From positions 15,896 to 78,538 of the forward strand of contig JACABE010000016.1 in the NCBI GenBank assembly GCA_013377005.1: a DNA stretch of 62,643 nt, written 5' to 3'. Of this stretch, positions 7,443 through 15,016 are shown in pieces. The DNA comes from Bacteroidota bacterium. Lineage in GTDB: Bacteria > Bacteroidota > Bacteroidia > Bacteroidales > JACABE01. How positions within the stretch are numbered: position 1 is the stretch's first letter; the number at the start of each line of letters is the position of its first letter. The translations under genes were made by a program, and so were the position numbers. The notes beneath the pieces were generated by a model. The model did no database searches and was not told where the DNA came from. It saw only the letters and a program-made list of their open reading frames with translations.

Positions 7443-8660
7443 TTATTCCTCCTGCATGTTAGAAAATGGTTCGAATCTGGCTGCAAAATAAGCAGGTAGC
7501 AATGAACCTGTAATTGAAATACCCATTGAAATGATTACAGCCCATACTAAAAATAAAGGGATGGCTGCCACCTGTATTTGTGCAAAAACAGGTCCCATAT
7601 AATAGGCAGCTATGGTACCTAAAGCATAACCCAGTATCCCTCCTATCAATCCTAAAATACAGGCTTTGAGTAATAAGATCTTGTATATTTCGGATTTATA
7701 ACTTCCTATCATTCGCAATATACCTATTTCCTTTTTGCGTTCGTTTACATTGGCCCACATATAATTACCGATAGAAATACTTCCAACAAAAAGAATGATG
7801 ATTAGAAAAATGATGGAAGTTTTCTTCATCATCTTATTGGTTTCAATCTGGGTGGAAACAATCTGTCCGATGGTTGTAATCCTGGTATCGGGTAGTATAT
7901 TTCTCAGTTTTCCTAGCAGACCATCAGATATTGCATTACAACAACCCATTATTTCAATGGCACTGATCTGATCTTTGATACCTAATATTTCCTGTGCAGC
8001 TTTCAGATTCACAAATATTCGGTCATCATCCACTGTGCCGGTTTCATCAAGCAATCTTGCAACAATAAGTTCTTTGTCCAGTATTTTCAGCTTATCTTTT
8101 AGTTTTAGATGAAGACTTTTTGCTGCCTGAGCACCCAATAAACACTCGGAGTAATCTAGGCTGTCGAATCCTTTGCGTTTCAGTTTTTCATCTTCATAAC
8201 CATGGCTTTTGTTTTCACCACTTGAAGGTGCACAACTTGCCTGCAATTCCTTGCCAAAGCCTGTATTTTGCCAGAGTGGTTTGGATGCCATTTCGTTCTT
8301 CGGCTGAATACCCGTAAGCACATATTTTTTATCACCAATCACAATACGTCTGGTAAGTTTGGGAGATAAATTGTCAACACCTTTGATTTCGGAAGTTAAA
8401 ATTTTCTCTACGTACTCCATAGGGATGGTTGGAGCATCAATGTCGGAAGTATAATAATCATCAATGCTGGCAGCTTGCGGCAATACAAGAATATTGGCAC
8501 CAAGATTATCGAGTTTAACAGCCACTGCTTTTTCGGAAAAGACATTGATGGTACGTATCCCGACAATAACTCCGATTCCTATCACAATCGCCATTAAACT
8601 GGAAATAAGCTGCGTCTTTTTATTCCAAAGCTCTATCCAGACCAATTTAAATAAGTTCAT
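7443..8660 (-). CDS. FtsX-like ABC transporter permease
   Basis: The 405-residue protein has one N-terminal membrane helix (about 15-40), a large periplasmic domain (about 45-275) and three C-terminal helices, the MacB/LolC design. The periplasmic domain holds Cys143, Cys173 and an adjacent Cys240-Cys241 pair, unusual for this family and fitting its location among arsenic genes. It forms a transporter with the ATPase immediately downstream, and is preceded by the secreted Cys-tailed protein 16 bases upstream. MacB-type systems work on substrates from the periplasm, so a role in moving or sensing thiol-bound arsenic there is conceivable but unproven. Confidence 0.88.
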   Translation of the reverse strand: MNLFKLVWIELWNKKTQLISSLMAIVIGIGVIVGIRTINVFSEKAVAVKLDNLGANILVLPQAASIDDYYTSDIDAPTIPMEYVEKILTSEIKGVDNLSPKLTRRIVIGDKKYVLTGIQPKNEMASKPLWQNTGFGKELQASCAPSSGENKSHGYEDEKLKRKGFDSLDYSECLLGAQAAKSLHLKLKDKLKILDKELIVARLLDETGTVDDDRIFVNLKAAQEILGIKDQISAIEIMGCCNAISDGLLGKLRNILPDTRITTIGQIVSTQIETNKMMKKTSIIFLIIILFVGSISIGNYMWANVNERKKEIGILRMIGSYKSEIYKILLLKACILGLIGGILGYALGTIAAYYMGPVFAQIQVAAIPLFLVWAVIISMGISITGSLLPAYFAARFEPFSNMQEE

Positions 8661-8676
8661 ATTATTTTATTTCAAA

Positions 8677-9411
8677 TTATTTTTTTCCACAACCACTTCC
8701 ACTTCCGCCAGGACAACATGCATTGGCAATCTTTTTATTTACAGCAGCAATAAGTTCTTTTGACTTTGCTTTTGCATCAGAAGTTGCAGTATATTGTCCT
8801 TTTCCATTAAAAACCAATACTGTTGTTTTTGTTTTATCAGGATTTAACAACGCAATGAAGTTAGCTTCATCTTTACTGTCAATATCTATAAATACAAGAT
8901 TGGCTTTATTTCCAAGGCTTGCATTGGCTGCTTTACATTCTGTCATTAATGCATCTTTATCTTTTGCCGTTTTCTTTCCGCAAATAATGAATGCAGCCTT
9001 TCCATTTTCAAAACCCAATAATACATCAGCTTGATTTTTTGAAGGGATAAATGTAAGCAGTTTAGCAGAGGTAGCTTCTCCTGCTGTGAGAGAACCGGAA
9101 ACAACATTATTGGAAGCAACAGCTAAAATCAGAGGTAAGGGAGCACCGGCAAGTCTGTATTTTGCTACCAATGCAGCATTGGCTTTATCATCCCGATCAA
9201 GTTTGATAACTTCTGTATTCTTTGCAGTTTTCTTTGCCTGTTCAGCGACTTTTACAAGTGCATCGGTTCCTTTTGAGGATTTATCCTTTACTATCAAAAA
9301 GACAGTCTTGTCCGATTTCTGAGCTTTTTCAATTTCTGATTTTGTTCCTTGTGCGAAAATGTTTGTCATGGCAAACAGTAGGCATAAAAGCATCGTTGTA
9401 ATTTTTTTCAT
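8677..9411 (-). CDS. secreted protein with Cys-rich tail, ars operon
   Basis: The 244-residue product has a signal peptide of about 20 residues ending FAQ. The mature part looks like two similar alpha/beta halves: a KTVFLIVKDKSSKG stretch near residue 34 and KANLVFIDIDSKDE near residue 170, each reminiscent of thioredoxin-like folds but without a CxxC motif. Two isolated cysteines lie mid-protein (IICGKK, MTECKA). The C-terminus has Cys232, Cys233 and Cys241 in a Gly/Ser-rich tail (ACCPGGSGSGCGKK). It lies between arsR and the FtsX-type permease, so it may be the periplasmic partner of that transporter. I know no experimentally defined function. Confidence 0.8.
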   Translation of the reverse strand: MKKITTMLLCLLFAMTNIFAQGTKSEIEKAQKSDKTVFLIVKDKSSKGTDALVKVAEQAKKTAKNTEVIKLDRDDKANAALVAKYRLAGAPLPLILAVASNNVVSGSLTAGEATSAKLLTFIPSKNQADVLLGFENGKAAFIICGKKTAKDKDALMTECKAANASLGNKANLVFIDIDSKDEANFIALLNPDKTKTTVLVFNGKGQYTATSDAKAKSKELIAAVNKKIANACCPGGSGSGCGKK

Positions 9412-9437
9412 CTGTATTTATTTATATAAGTGAATAT

Positions 9438-9773
9438 TTAATCGCAGCTACATACATAAGAGCAGATTGAGCTCTCAAATAATTTATTGAATGAATTTTT
9501 GATTTCAGTGAGTTTTTCCATATTCAGGCAATAATGAATTTTCAATCCATCAATACTTCCGTCGATGATTCCCATTGCTTTCAATTCCTTTAAATGTTGC
9601 GAAACAGTAGTCCGGCTTAAAGGCAGGAAATCGGAAATATTTCCGGTTCTGATTTCTTTCTTTTCAGCTAAAAGTTGGATAATTGCGATACGGGCAGGAT
9701 GTGAAAACACTCTTGCAAAACTTGCAAGTTGTTGTTGTTCTGTACTAAAATCAATGGATTTATTATTTGTCAT
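9438..9773 (-). CDS. arsR: ArsR family repressor
   Basis: The 111-residue winged-helix protein begins the first arsenic operon. The helix-turn-helix is around residues 50-70 (LSRTTVSQHLKELKAMGII). Candidate As(III) ligands are clustered in the C-terminal tail, Cys104, Cys108 and Cys110 (SSICSYVCSCD), plus Cys82, rather than in the classical CVC motif of the DNA-binding helix. When As(III) binds it should release the operator, which I place at 9784-9809 over its own promoter. It is followed by the secreted Cys-tailed protein after 26 bases. Confidence 0.93.
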   Translation of the reverse strand: MTNNKSIDFSTEQQQLASFARVFSHPARIAIIQLLAEKKEIRTGNISDFLPLSRTTVSQHLKELKAMGIIDGSIDGLKIHYCLNMEKLTEIKNSFNKLFESSICSYVCSCD

Positions 9774-9783
9774 TATTTAATGT

Positions 9784-9824
9784 TTAATGACGCAAACATA
9801 CGACATTAATTTAATAAAAAACAA
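9784..9824 (-). promoter_or_regulatory. arsR operon promoter with dyad operator around -7 box
   Basis: On the minus strand the -7 element TATGTTTG (9800-9793) is preceded 21 bases upstream by TTG (9824-9822). The dyad half-sites TTAATGACG (plus strand, 9784-9792) and CGACATTAA (9801-9809) flank the eight-base -7 element exactly, with one mismatched pair. A repressor bound here would cover the promoter. The second arsenic operon has the same arrangement at 13187-13206. Confidence 0.7.
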
Positions 9825-9834
9825 AAATATTTTA

Positions 9835-10251
9835 TTATTTTTCTCGTGGCTTCAACTGGCACATACAACTTCCTGATAATCTTTCTTTGGTGTTAATTTT
9901 CATAGGCAACCCATCTTTTTCCCAATCGACAATGCCACCAACCATATTACATATATTAGAATATCCTTTTGCTATCATAAAATCAACGGCTTCGTGACTG
10001 TATAAACCCACAGAATCGGCAAAAATTATGGGAATATCATTAGAAATTTCATTCCATTTGTTTTTCAGTTCGCTAAAAGGCATACTAATTACCATTGGTA
10101 CATCAAATGTTTTAAAAGTATTCAGATAATCTTCTCTTACGTCCATTATAACAAATCCTTTATTACACATTTCAAAAGCTTCCTTAGGTGAAATATGATG
10201 AACACCTTTAATTATCAAACCATAGTTTTCTAAAATATTTGCAGCTAACAT
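9835..10251 (-). CDS. rhodanese-like protein lacking the catalytic Cys
   Basis: The 138-residue protein has a single rhodanese fold (VIMDVRE near residues 34-40, GGIVDWEKDGLP near 105-116). The active-site loop that normally reads YCxxGxRS is ADSVGLYS, so the sulfur-carrying Cys is Asp79 here and sulfurtransferase activity is unlikely. The C-terminal tail has Cys129 and Cys131 (SGSCMCQL). It is the last gene of the second arsenic operon, two bases after the permease gene, so it is probably a binding or partner protein. Export is not evident. Confidence 0.85.
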   Translation of the reverse strand: MLAANILENYGLIIKGVHHISPKEAFEMCNKGFVIMDVREDYLNTFKTFDVPMVISMPFSELKNKWNEISNDIPIIFADSVGLYSHEAVDFMIAKGYSNICNMVGGIVDWEKDGLPMKINTKERLSGSCMCQLKPREK

Positions 10252-10253
10252 AT

Positions 10254-11291
10254 TTAAAAAATAAAATTAAACAAAAAGCCAACCATCATAATCCCTACTC
10301 CTACTACGCCAATAAATGTAAAAATCAAAGGCATTTTCAGCACTTTGCGAAGAATGATCATTTCGGGTAAAGATAAGCCGATTACCGACATCATAAAAGC
10401 CAAAGCAGTTCCCAAAGCAGCTCCTTTTTCAATTAAAACTGAAACTATAGGAATAATTCCAGCTGCATTGGAATATAAAGGAATGCCGATTAGAACAGAA
10501 AGTGGTACTGCATACCATACATCTTTGCCCATAAATGAAGCCATAAATTCTGCAGGAACATAGCCATGTGCTCCTGCACCAACGGCGATTCCCAATGCTA
10601 CATATAACCATACTTTTCCCACTATTTCTTTAATTGCTTCATATCCAAATTTAATTCTGTCACTAAAATGCAGTTTTTTATCACCCAAAGTATTATGTCC
10701 CACTTTCGTTTCATAAACCCAGGGTTCGACCCATTTTTCCAATTTAAGTTTACCGATTACCCAGCCTGCAATTATTGCTATGGTTAAGCCTGTAGTTATA
10801 TAAATTAAAGCGACCTTCCAACCAAACATACCATACAATAAAACAACCGCAACTTCATTTATCATGGGTGCTGCAATCAGAAAAGAAAAAGTAACCCCCA
10901 AAGGAACTCCGGCTTCAACAAATCCAAAAAATAAAGGAATGGCTGAGCATGAGCAAAAAGGGGTAACAATTCCTAACATGGAAGCCATTATATTTCCTGT
11001 AAAGGTTCTTTTGCCTTCCAATGCTTTTTTGGTTCGTTCCGGGGTGAAAAAAGTTCTTATAATTCCAACAAAGAAAATTATCAGGGTTAGTAATAACAGT
11101 ACTTTGGGAAACTCAAAAATAAAAAACCACAACGTTTCAGCCAGATGTTCTCCTTTGGTCATTCCCAAAGCTGAAAATATTAACCAATCAGTAAAAGGCT
11201 GTAAATAATGATAAACAAAATACCAAACGAATATTAATACTACAGGTAAAATAATTTTTCCTTTTTGTGTATTAAAAAATGTAAATTTCAT
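10254..11291 (-). CDS. ArsP-type permease (DUF318 family)
   Basis: The 345-residue inner-membrane protein has about eight hydrophobic segments and the family motif TPFCSCSAIPLFFGF with Cys113 and Cys115, followed by AAPMINEVAV. Family members include ArsP, which exports trivalent organoarsenicals such as methylarsenite and reduced roxarsone. Its operon also carries ArsF- and ArsG-like genes, supporting an organoarsenical role. It is three bases from the ArsG-like gene upstream and two from the rhodanese gene downstream. Assignment to ArsP rather than a general permease of the family is inferred from context. Confidence 0.85.
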   Translation of the reverse strand: MKFTFFNTQKGKIILPVVLIFVWYFVYHYLQPFTDWLIFSALGMTKGEHLAETLWFFIFEFPKVLLLLTLIIFFVGIIRTFFTPERTKKALEGKRTFTGNIMASMLGIVTPFCSCSAIPLFFGFVEAGVPLGVTFSFLIAAPMINEVAVVLLYGMFGWKVALIYITTGLTIAIIAGWVIGKLKLEKWVEPWVYETKVGHNTLGDKKLHFSDRIKFGYEAIKEIVGKVWLYVALGIAVGAGAHGYVPAEFMASFMGKDVWYAVPLSVLIGIPLYSNAAGIIPIVSVLIEKGAALGTALAFMMSVIGLSLPEMIILRKVLKMPLIFTFIGVVGVGIMMVGFLFNFIF

Positions 11292-11294
11292 TAT

Positions 11295-11999
11295 TTAAAC
11301 TTTTATATAAAAAATGTAAATATAATAGAATCCAACAATTATAAATGCAATAGCAACGACTCTACGGAACCATTTTTCAAAGATTTTCACTTTATTAAAG
11401 AAACCACCAACACTAGAAATACTGAATGCTAGCAAATAAGCAATAATAATTACAGGTAAGCCCGTGGCTACAGCAAAAACAAAAGGTAAAAACAAGCCGG
11501 ATGGGCTACTAATGGTCATTGGAATTAACATACCAAAATACAATACACCGCTGTATGGGCAAAATGCCAATGCAAATACTATCCCCAGCAATAATGCCGT
11601 CCACCAGTTGTTTTTACTGTTTTTTTCTATTTTTTTACTCAATATGTGGAAGCCGGGGAATTTTATTTTCACAAAATCAAGCATTAAAAAACCAATAATT
11701 ATGAGTAAAGGACCTAAAAACTTTTCTCCATTAGATTGAAAAAGTTTGGCAACCTGAAACTTACTGGCACCAAAATACAGAATAACTCCTAAAAACGTAT
11801 AGCTGATGGCTCTTCCCAAAGTATACCAAAGGCCATTGTAGAATATTTTACGGCGGTTTTCCAGATCCTTACTTATAAAAGCAATCGCAGTAATATTAGT
11901 GGCCAACGGACAAGGACTGATGGCCGTCATAATTCCCAGCAAAAAAGCGGATAAAAAAGGGATGTCATTGTTATCTAATAAATTATGTAAAACTTCCAT
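11295..11999 (-). CDS. arsG: ArsG/CcdA-like membrane protein
   Basis: The 234-residue protein has about six membrane segments in two similar halves, each with a Cys in the CcdA/DsbD pattern: SPCPLATN (Cys30) and FCPYSG (Cys147). Proteins of this sub-family next to ArsF are annotated as ArsG, an exporter of aromatic aminoarsenicals in the arsEFG system. The CcdA-like cysteine pair also allows a different role, passing electrons from cytosolic thioredoxin to the periplasmic ArsF-like lipoprotein upstream. The gene lies 48 bases after arsF and three before the ArsP-type permease gene. Confidence 0.75.
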   Translation of the reverse strand: MEVLHNLLDNNDIPFLSAFLLGIMTAISPCPLATNITAIAFISKDLENRRKIFYNGLWYTLGRAISYTFLGVILYFGASKFQVAKLFQSNGEKFLGPLLIIIGFLMLDFVKIKFPGFHILSKKIEKNSKNNWWTALLLGIVFALAFCPYSGVLYFGMLIPMTISSPSGLFLPFVFAVATGLPVIIIAYLLAFSISSVGGFFNKVKIFEKWFRRVVAIAFIIVGFYYIYIFYIKV

Positions 12000-12047
12000 A
12001 TAATTTGAAAATCAATAAAGATATTTACAATTAAACCTTAAAATATA

Positions 12048-12560
12048 TTATTTCAGATATTCAGAAATCTGTTTTTTTAGTATTTCAATAAATTTGGCTT
12101 CTTCATTTCGGGCGTAGCTAAAACCATCTTCTGTTAAATCTTTGGTTTCTTCTTTTCCTTTTAATAATCTGGTTATAAACAAGCCCGAACCTGCAGCCTG
12201 ATATTTTTCGGCTATTTTGCTATTTGCCTTATCATCAACATCAATAATAGAAAAAACAATTCGTCCTTCTGTAATTTCATTTTTAAAATAGGTTTCCAGC
12301 GTTTTACGAGCTGCAGCTTCAATAGCTTTACAAGTAGCACAACGATTGGTTAAATGAAAATCCTGAATTAACAAAACAGCTTGCTTTTCACTTAACTGCA
12401 TTGTTTTTTCAGGAATTTTCCCATTTGTGTTTTCAGGAATTATATTTGTAACAGCAGTTGAATCTGTTGTTTGAATTTTATTTTCCTGTCCGTTGTTTTT
12501 TGATTTACAAGCAATAAATAAAATAATACTTGCAAAAAATAAAATTTTTATTGTTTTCAT
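12048..12560 (-). CDS. arsF: ArsF-like lipoprotein with CxxC
   Basis: The 170-residue product has a lipoprotein signal (LFIAC, lipid-bearing Cys18) and a thioredoxin-like domain with a CATC motif (Cys74, Cys77) followed by helical and beta segments (IVFSIIDVDDKAN). It resembles proteins named ArsF, part of a reductase for nitrophenyl arsenicals. It should sit in the periplasm, on the inner or outer membrane. The gene lies between arsR (12617) and the ArsG-like gene. Whether it reduces a nitro group or a disulfide/arsenic centre cannot be told from sequence. Confidence 0.75.
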   Translation of the reverse strand: MKTIKILFFASIILFIACKSKNNGQENKIQTTDSTAVTNIIPENTNGKIPEKTMQLSEKQAVLLIQDFHLTNRCATCKAIEAAARKTLETYFKNEITEGRIVFSIIDVDDKANSKIAEKYQAAGSGLFITRLLKGKEETKDLTEDGFSYARNEEAKFIEILKKQISEYLK

Positions 12561-12616
12561 AAAATTGATTTTAAATGTTTTATACTATTTCTACTAATTA
12601 CGAAAATGAATTTATA

Positions 12617-12916
12617 TTACTTTAAAAATTCTAACATAAGTATTTTAGCTGTCTCCCAATTATTGCGATTGATACAATACTTAATCATGGGAGGTTCAAT
12701 TTCACCCTGTATCAGACCTGCATACTTTAGCTCCTTTAAATGCTGTGATAAGGTAGAACGGGCAATTGGAATATCACCAATCATTTCGCCACTGGTGCAG
12801 CATGCATTCAGCCCATTTAATTTCTCTAAAATATATACTCTGGCAGGATGACTTAATGCTTTGGCAATTTTTGCAATCTGCTCTTGCTGAATAGTAAATT
12901 TAGGTTTTGCAGTCAT
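12617..12916 (-). CDS. arsR: ArsR family repressor, second operon
   Basis: The 99-residue winged-helix protein has its likely recognition helix at residues about 50-66 (IARSTLSQHLKELKYAGLI). The adjacent Cys39-Cys40 (NACCTSGEM) are likely As(III) ligands, a different site from that of the first ArsR, whose cysteines are C-terminal. It is three bases from the thioredoxin-like gene upstream. The dyad at 13187-13206 over the operon promoter is its probable operator. Two repressors with different metal sites suggest the two operons respond to different arsenicals. Confidence 0.93.
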   Translation of the reverse strand: MTAKPKFTIQQEQIAKIAKALSHPARVYILEKLNGLNACCTSGEMIGDIPIARSTLSQHLKELKYAGLIQGEIEPPMIKYCINRNNWETAKILMLEFLK

Positions 12917-12919
12917 AAT

Positions 12920-13159
12920 TTATTTGTGCTTTTCAATTAGTTCTTTAATCTCTTTTACAGAAGGAACTCTACCACTTAAAACTACTTTCTCGTTGATTAC
13001 CAAACCTGGTGTTCTCATAATACCGTAACCCATAATTTTTTGAATATCTTCAACTTTCTCTACTTTAGCTTCAATTTTTAATTCCTCAACTGCAATTTGA
13101 ACACCTTTTTCCAGAGTTTTACAATTTGCACACCCTGTACCTAATACTTTTATTTCCAT
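12920..13159 (-). CDS. small thioredoxin-fold protein (redox-active disulfide type)
   Basis: The 79-residue protein belongs to the small thioredoxin family with GCANCKTL (Cys10, Cys13) and the cis-Pro loop MRTPGLVINEKVV. It has no signal peptide, so it works in the cytoplasm. It is the first gene of the second arsenic operon and may supply electrons to the CcdA-like ArsG protein, or correspond to the ArsE component of the arsEFG system; the second equation is by position and is uncertain. Confidence 0.88.
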   Translation of the reverse strand: MEIKVLGTGCANCKTLEKGVQIAVEELKIEAKVEKVEDIQKIMGYGIMRTPGLVINEKVVLSGRVPSVKEIKELIEKHK

Positions 13160-13186
13160 TTTGATTTACTTTGAAAACGTTTTTAT

Positions 13187-13206
13187 ATTTCGCAAAACTA
13201 CGAAAT
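13187..13206 (-). promoter_or_regulatory. second ars operon promoter with operator dyad
   Basis: The minus-strand -7 element TAGTTTTG (13200-13193) is flanked exactly by ATTTCG (13187-13192) and CGAAAT (13201-13206), a perfect 6-bp dyad with an 8-base spacer. The first operon has the same geometry, and in both cases CG borders the -7 element on each side. No good -33 TTG is seen, so promoter strength is uncertain. Confidence 0.65.
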
Positions 13207-13279
13207 GATTTAATATAAACATTGTTTTTTATAAAAATATCTGAAGAAAAGACGAGTATAAGAAAACAGAAATCAAAAT

Positions 13280-13834
13280 TTATTCCATCTTGAAATACAA
13301 TAAAAACCTTAATCCGACATGATAATTTGACTTCAATTCATCAAACCAGCCACCTTGAAATTGAAAGTTATCATTAATGGAAAGATAATATATTGACAAA
13401 CCCGATTCAACACCAAAATGTTTACCTAAATCAAATGTATTACCAAGCAATACCCCATACCCTATTCCTTTAACAGACTTTGTATTTCCGTTGAATTCAG
13501 GAATCGGTTCGTATGCCTGAGCAGTTAAATTCTTGAAATGGATAAATGCTGATGTATATAGTTTAAATTTAGCATCTGGTTTATTTATGTAATACTTCAA
13601 AGCAAGTTGTTGTGTATAAATATTTAACGAGGGTCCATCATGCTGCGAATAATATTTACTAAACAAATATTCAACACCCAAATGCCTTTTTTTATATTCA
13701 ATACCAAAGGATACAGAACTGTATATCTTACCATCAATTTGAAAAGGTGTAATATAAGCAATGCCTTTTACAAAAACCTGAGCAGATGCTGTAAAAGTTG
13801 AGAAAATGAATAAGAAGAGGAAAAGCTTTTTCAT
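13280..13834 (-). CDS. outer-membrane beta-barrel-like protein
   Basis: The 184-residue product has a signal peptide ending TASAQ (about 18 residues) and a body of alternating amphipathic beta strands with many aromatic residues, ending in an aromatic-rich strand (HVGLRFLLYFKME). This is typical of small 8-stranded outer-membrane barrels. No specific family is recognised. It is a single gene with a -7 element TATCTTTG on the minus strand at 13879-13872, giving a short leader. It is not evidently part of the arsenic island, from which it is separated by the second operon's promoter. Confidence 0.7.
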   Translation of the reverse strand: MKKLFLFLFIFSTFTASAQVFVKGIAYITPFQIDGKIYSSVSFGIEYKKRHLGVEYLFSKYYSQHDGPSLNIYTQQLALKYYINKPDAKFKLYTSAFIHFKNLTAQAYEPIPEFNGNTKSVKGIGYGVLLGNTFDLGKHFGVESGLSIYYLSINDNFQFQGGWFDELKSNYHVGLRFLLYFKME

Positions 13835-13871
13835 TATTTTAAATGATTAGCTGTGTTTATTTTATTTTTTA

Positions 13872-13879
13872 CAAAGATA
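13872..13879 (-). promoter_or_regulatory. -7 promoter element
   Basis: TATCTTTG on the minus strand matches TAnnTTTG and lies 38 bases before the start codon of the beta-barrel gene ending at 13280. Confidence 0.5.
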
Positions 13880-14022
13880 TTCTTTTTTTGAAAATTAAAT
13901 ATCATTTTCAAAAATTAATTGCCTTATTCAAAATTTATTATAACGGCTAAAATATAAAGGAAGTTTTTTGATTTCTCCCTCATTTCATTTCAACTTTACT
14001 AAGAAGAATATGAATTTATGTT

Positions 14023-14622
14023 TTAATGAAACTTTTTAACACCGACTTTTATTTCTAATTGTAAATTATTGTCGCTGGGAGGAATAGGACAGGAATATTT
14101 ATGATTATAGGTACAATAAGGATTATAGGCTTTATTAAAATCAATAATTATAGTTTCTTTTTCGGGAATCTTTAAATCAATATACCTGCCTCCACCATAA
14201 GATTCATCACCATTGCCAGAATCAGTAAAAGGTAAAAACAAATAATCCTGATACCCTTCTTTTTTAATCAACTCTAGGTTCTGATAAATATTTAATCTAC
14301 ATTTTACTTTTCCAATTGTAAATACAGCTTCACCATATTTTACATACATTGGAGCTCTGGAAGTGGTAGTTTTCATTGGAAATGGAGTTTCAAAAGGAGT
14401 TCTGATAAATAGAGCTTCAATACGAAATGTACTATCTATCGGAAAGAAATCCAAATGCTTGAATACTTTTCTATCGTCAAAGCTTAATGGCGATTTTAAA
14501 GAATCGGCAAATTCACTATTCATTTCTTGCTGAAACTCTTGGATCTGTTTAATGTAATTCTGAGCAAAAGAAAATTTGAATAAAAAACTTAATGCAACTA
14601 TAAGGAAAATATGTTTTTTCAT
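14023..14622 (-). CDS. DUF1684 family secreted protein
   Basis: The 199-residue product has a signal peptide ending FSFAQ and matches the DUF1684 family. Visible hallmarks are YGEAVFTIGKVKCRLNIYQ in the middle, the FLPFTDSGNGDESYGGGRYID segment, and the near-C-terminal NPYCTYNHKYSCPIPPSDN with paired cysteines, then an IKVGVK end. Family function is not established. It stands alone between a beta-barrel gene and the tRNA-Leu pair. Confidence 0.9.
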   Translation of the reverse strand: MKKHIFLIVALSFLFKFSFAQNYIKQIQEFQQEMNSEFADSLKSPLSFDDRKVFKHLDFFPIDSTFRIEALFIRTPFETPFPMKTTTSRAPMYVKYGEAVFTIGKVKCRLNIYQNLELIKKEGYQDYLFLPFTDSGNGDESYGGGRYIDLKIPEKETIIIDFNKAYNPYCTYNHKYSCPIPPSDNNLQLEIKVGVKKFH

Positions 14623-14710
14623 TTCTGATTAATTATTAGAATAATAATTAGAATAAAAATATGCTATAAAATGAATAAGCACTCCTTTAGAGTGCTTTAT
14701 TTTTATATTG

Positions 14711-14794
14711 TGCCCGGAACAGGGCTCGAACCTGCACATCCTTGCGAATACTAGTCCCTGAAACTAGCGCGTCTACCAATTCCGCCATCCGGGC
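14711..14794 (-). tRNA. tRNA-Leu (CAG)
   Basis: An 84-base class II tRNA folds from the minus strand: acceptor GCCCGGA with TCCGGGC, D arm with GGTAGACGC, anticodon stem CTAGT/ACTAG around loop TTCAGGG (anticodon CAG), a long variable arm and T arm GGTTCGAGCCC. CCA is not encoded. Confidence 0.93.
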
Positions 14795-14830
14795 TGATAA
14801 GTAAAGGATTTGTTTATTAAATCTGAAGTG

Positions 14831-14914
14831 TGCCCAGAACAAGACTTGAACTTGCACGACCTTTCGGTCACTACCCCCTCAAAGTAGCGTGTCTGCCAAT
14901 TTCACCACCTGGGC
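14831..14914 (-). tRNA. tRNA-Leu (GAG)
   Basis: This is an 84-base class II tRNA on the minus strand with acceptor GCCCAGG/TCTGGGC, anticodon stem CTACT/GGTAG around loop TTGAGGG (anticodon GAG), a variable arm with GACCGAAAGGTC, and T arm GTTCAAGTC. It lies 36 bases upstream of tRNA-Leu(CAG), so the two are probably one transcript. CCA is not encoded. Confidence 0.9.
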
Positions 14915-15016
14915 TAAACTGTGGGCAAAATTATAAAAAAAATCAACCTGATTACAATTTTTTATTTAAAATCCCCAAAAGCATCTGTGTATGTTAATTT
15001 AAACATCTTAAAATAA

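Noticed and set aside
7442-7486. Longer N-terminus of the ABC ATPase starting inside the permease gene
   Set aside because: A strong AGGAGG ribosome-binding site directly precedes the ATG at 7441, and the extra residues are not part of the family.
14711-14914. tRNA-Leu pair as an integration site
   Set aside because: No integrase, no duplicated tRNA 3' end and no foreign-looking block beside them.
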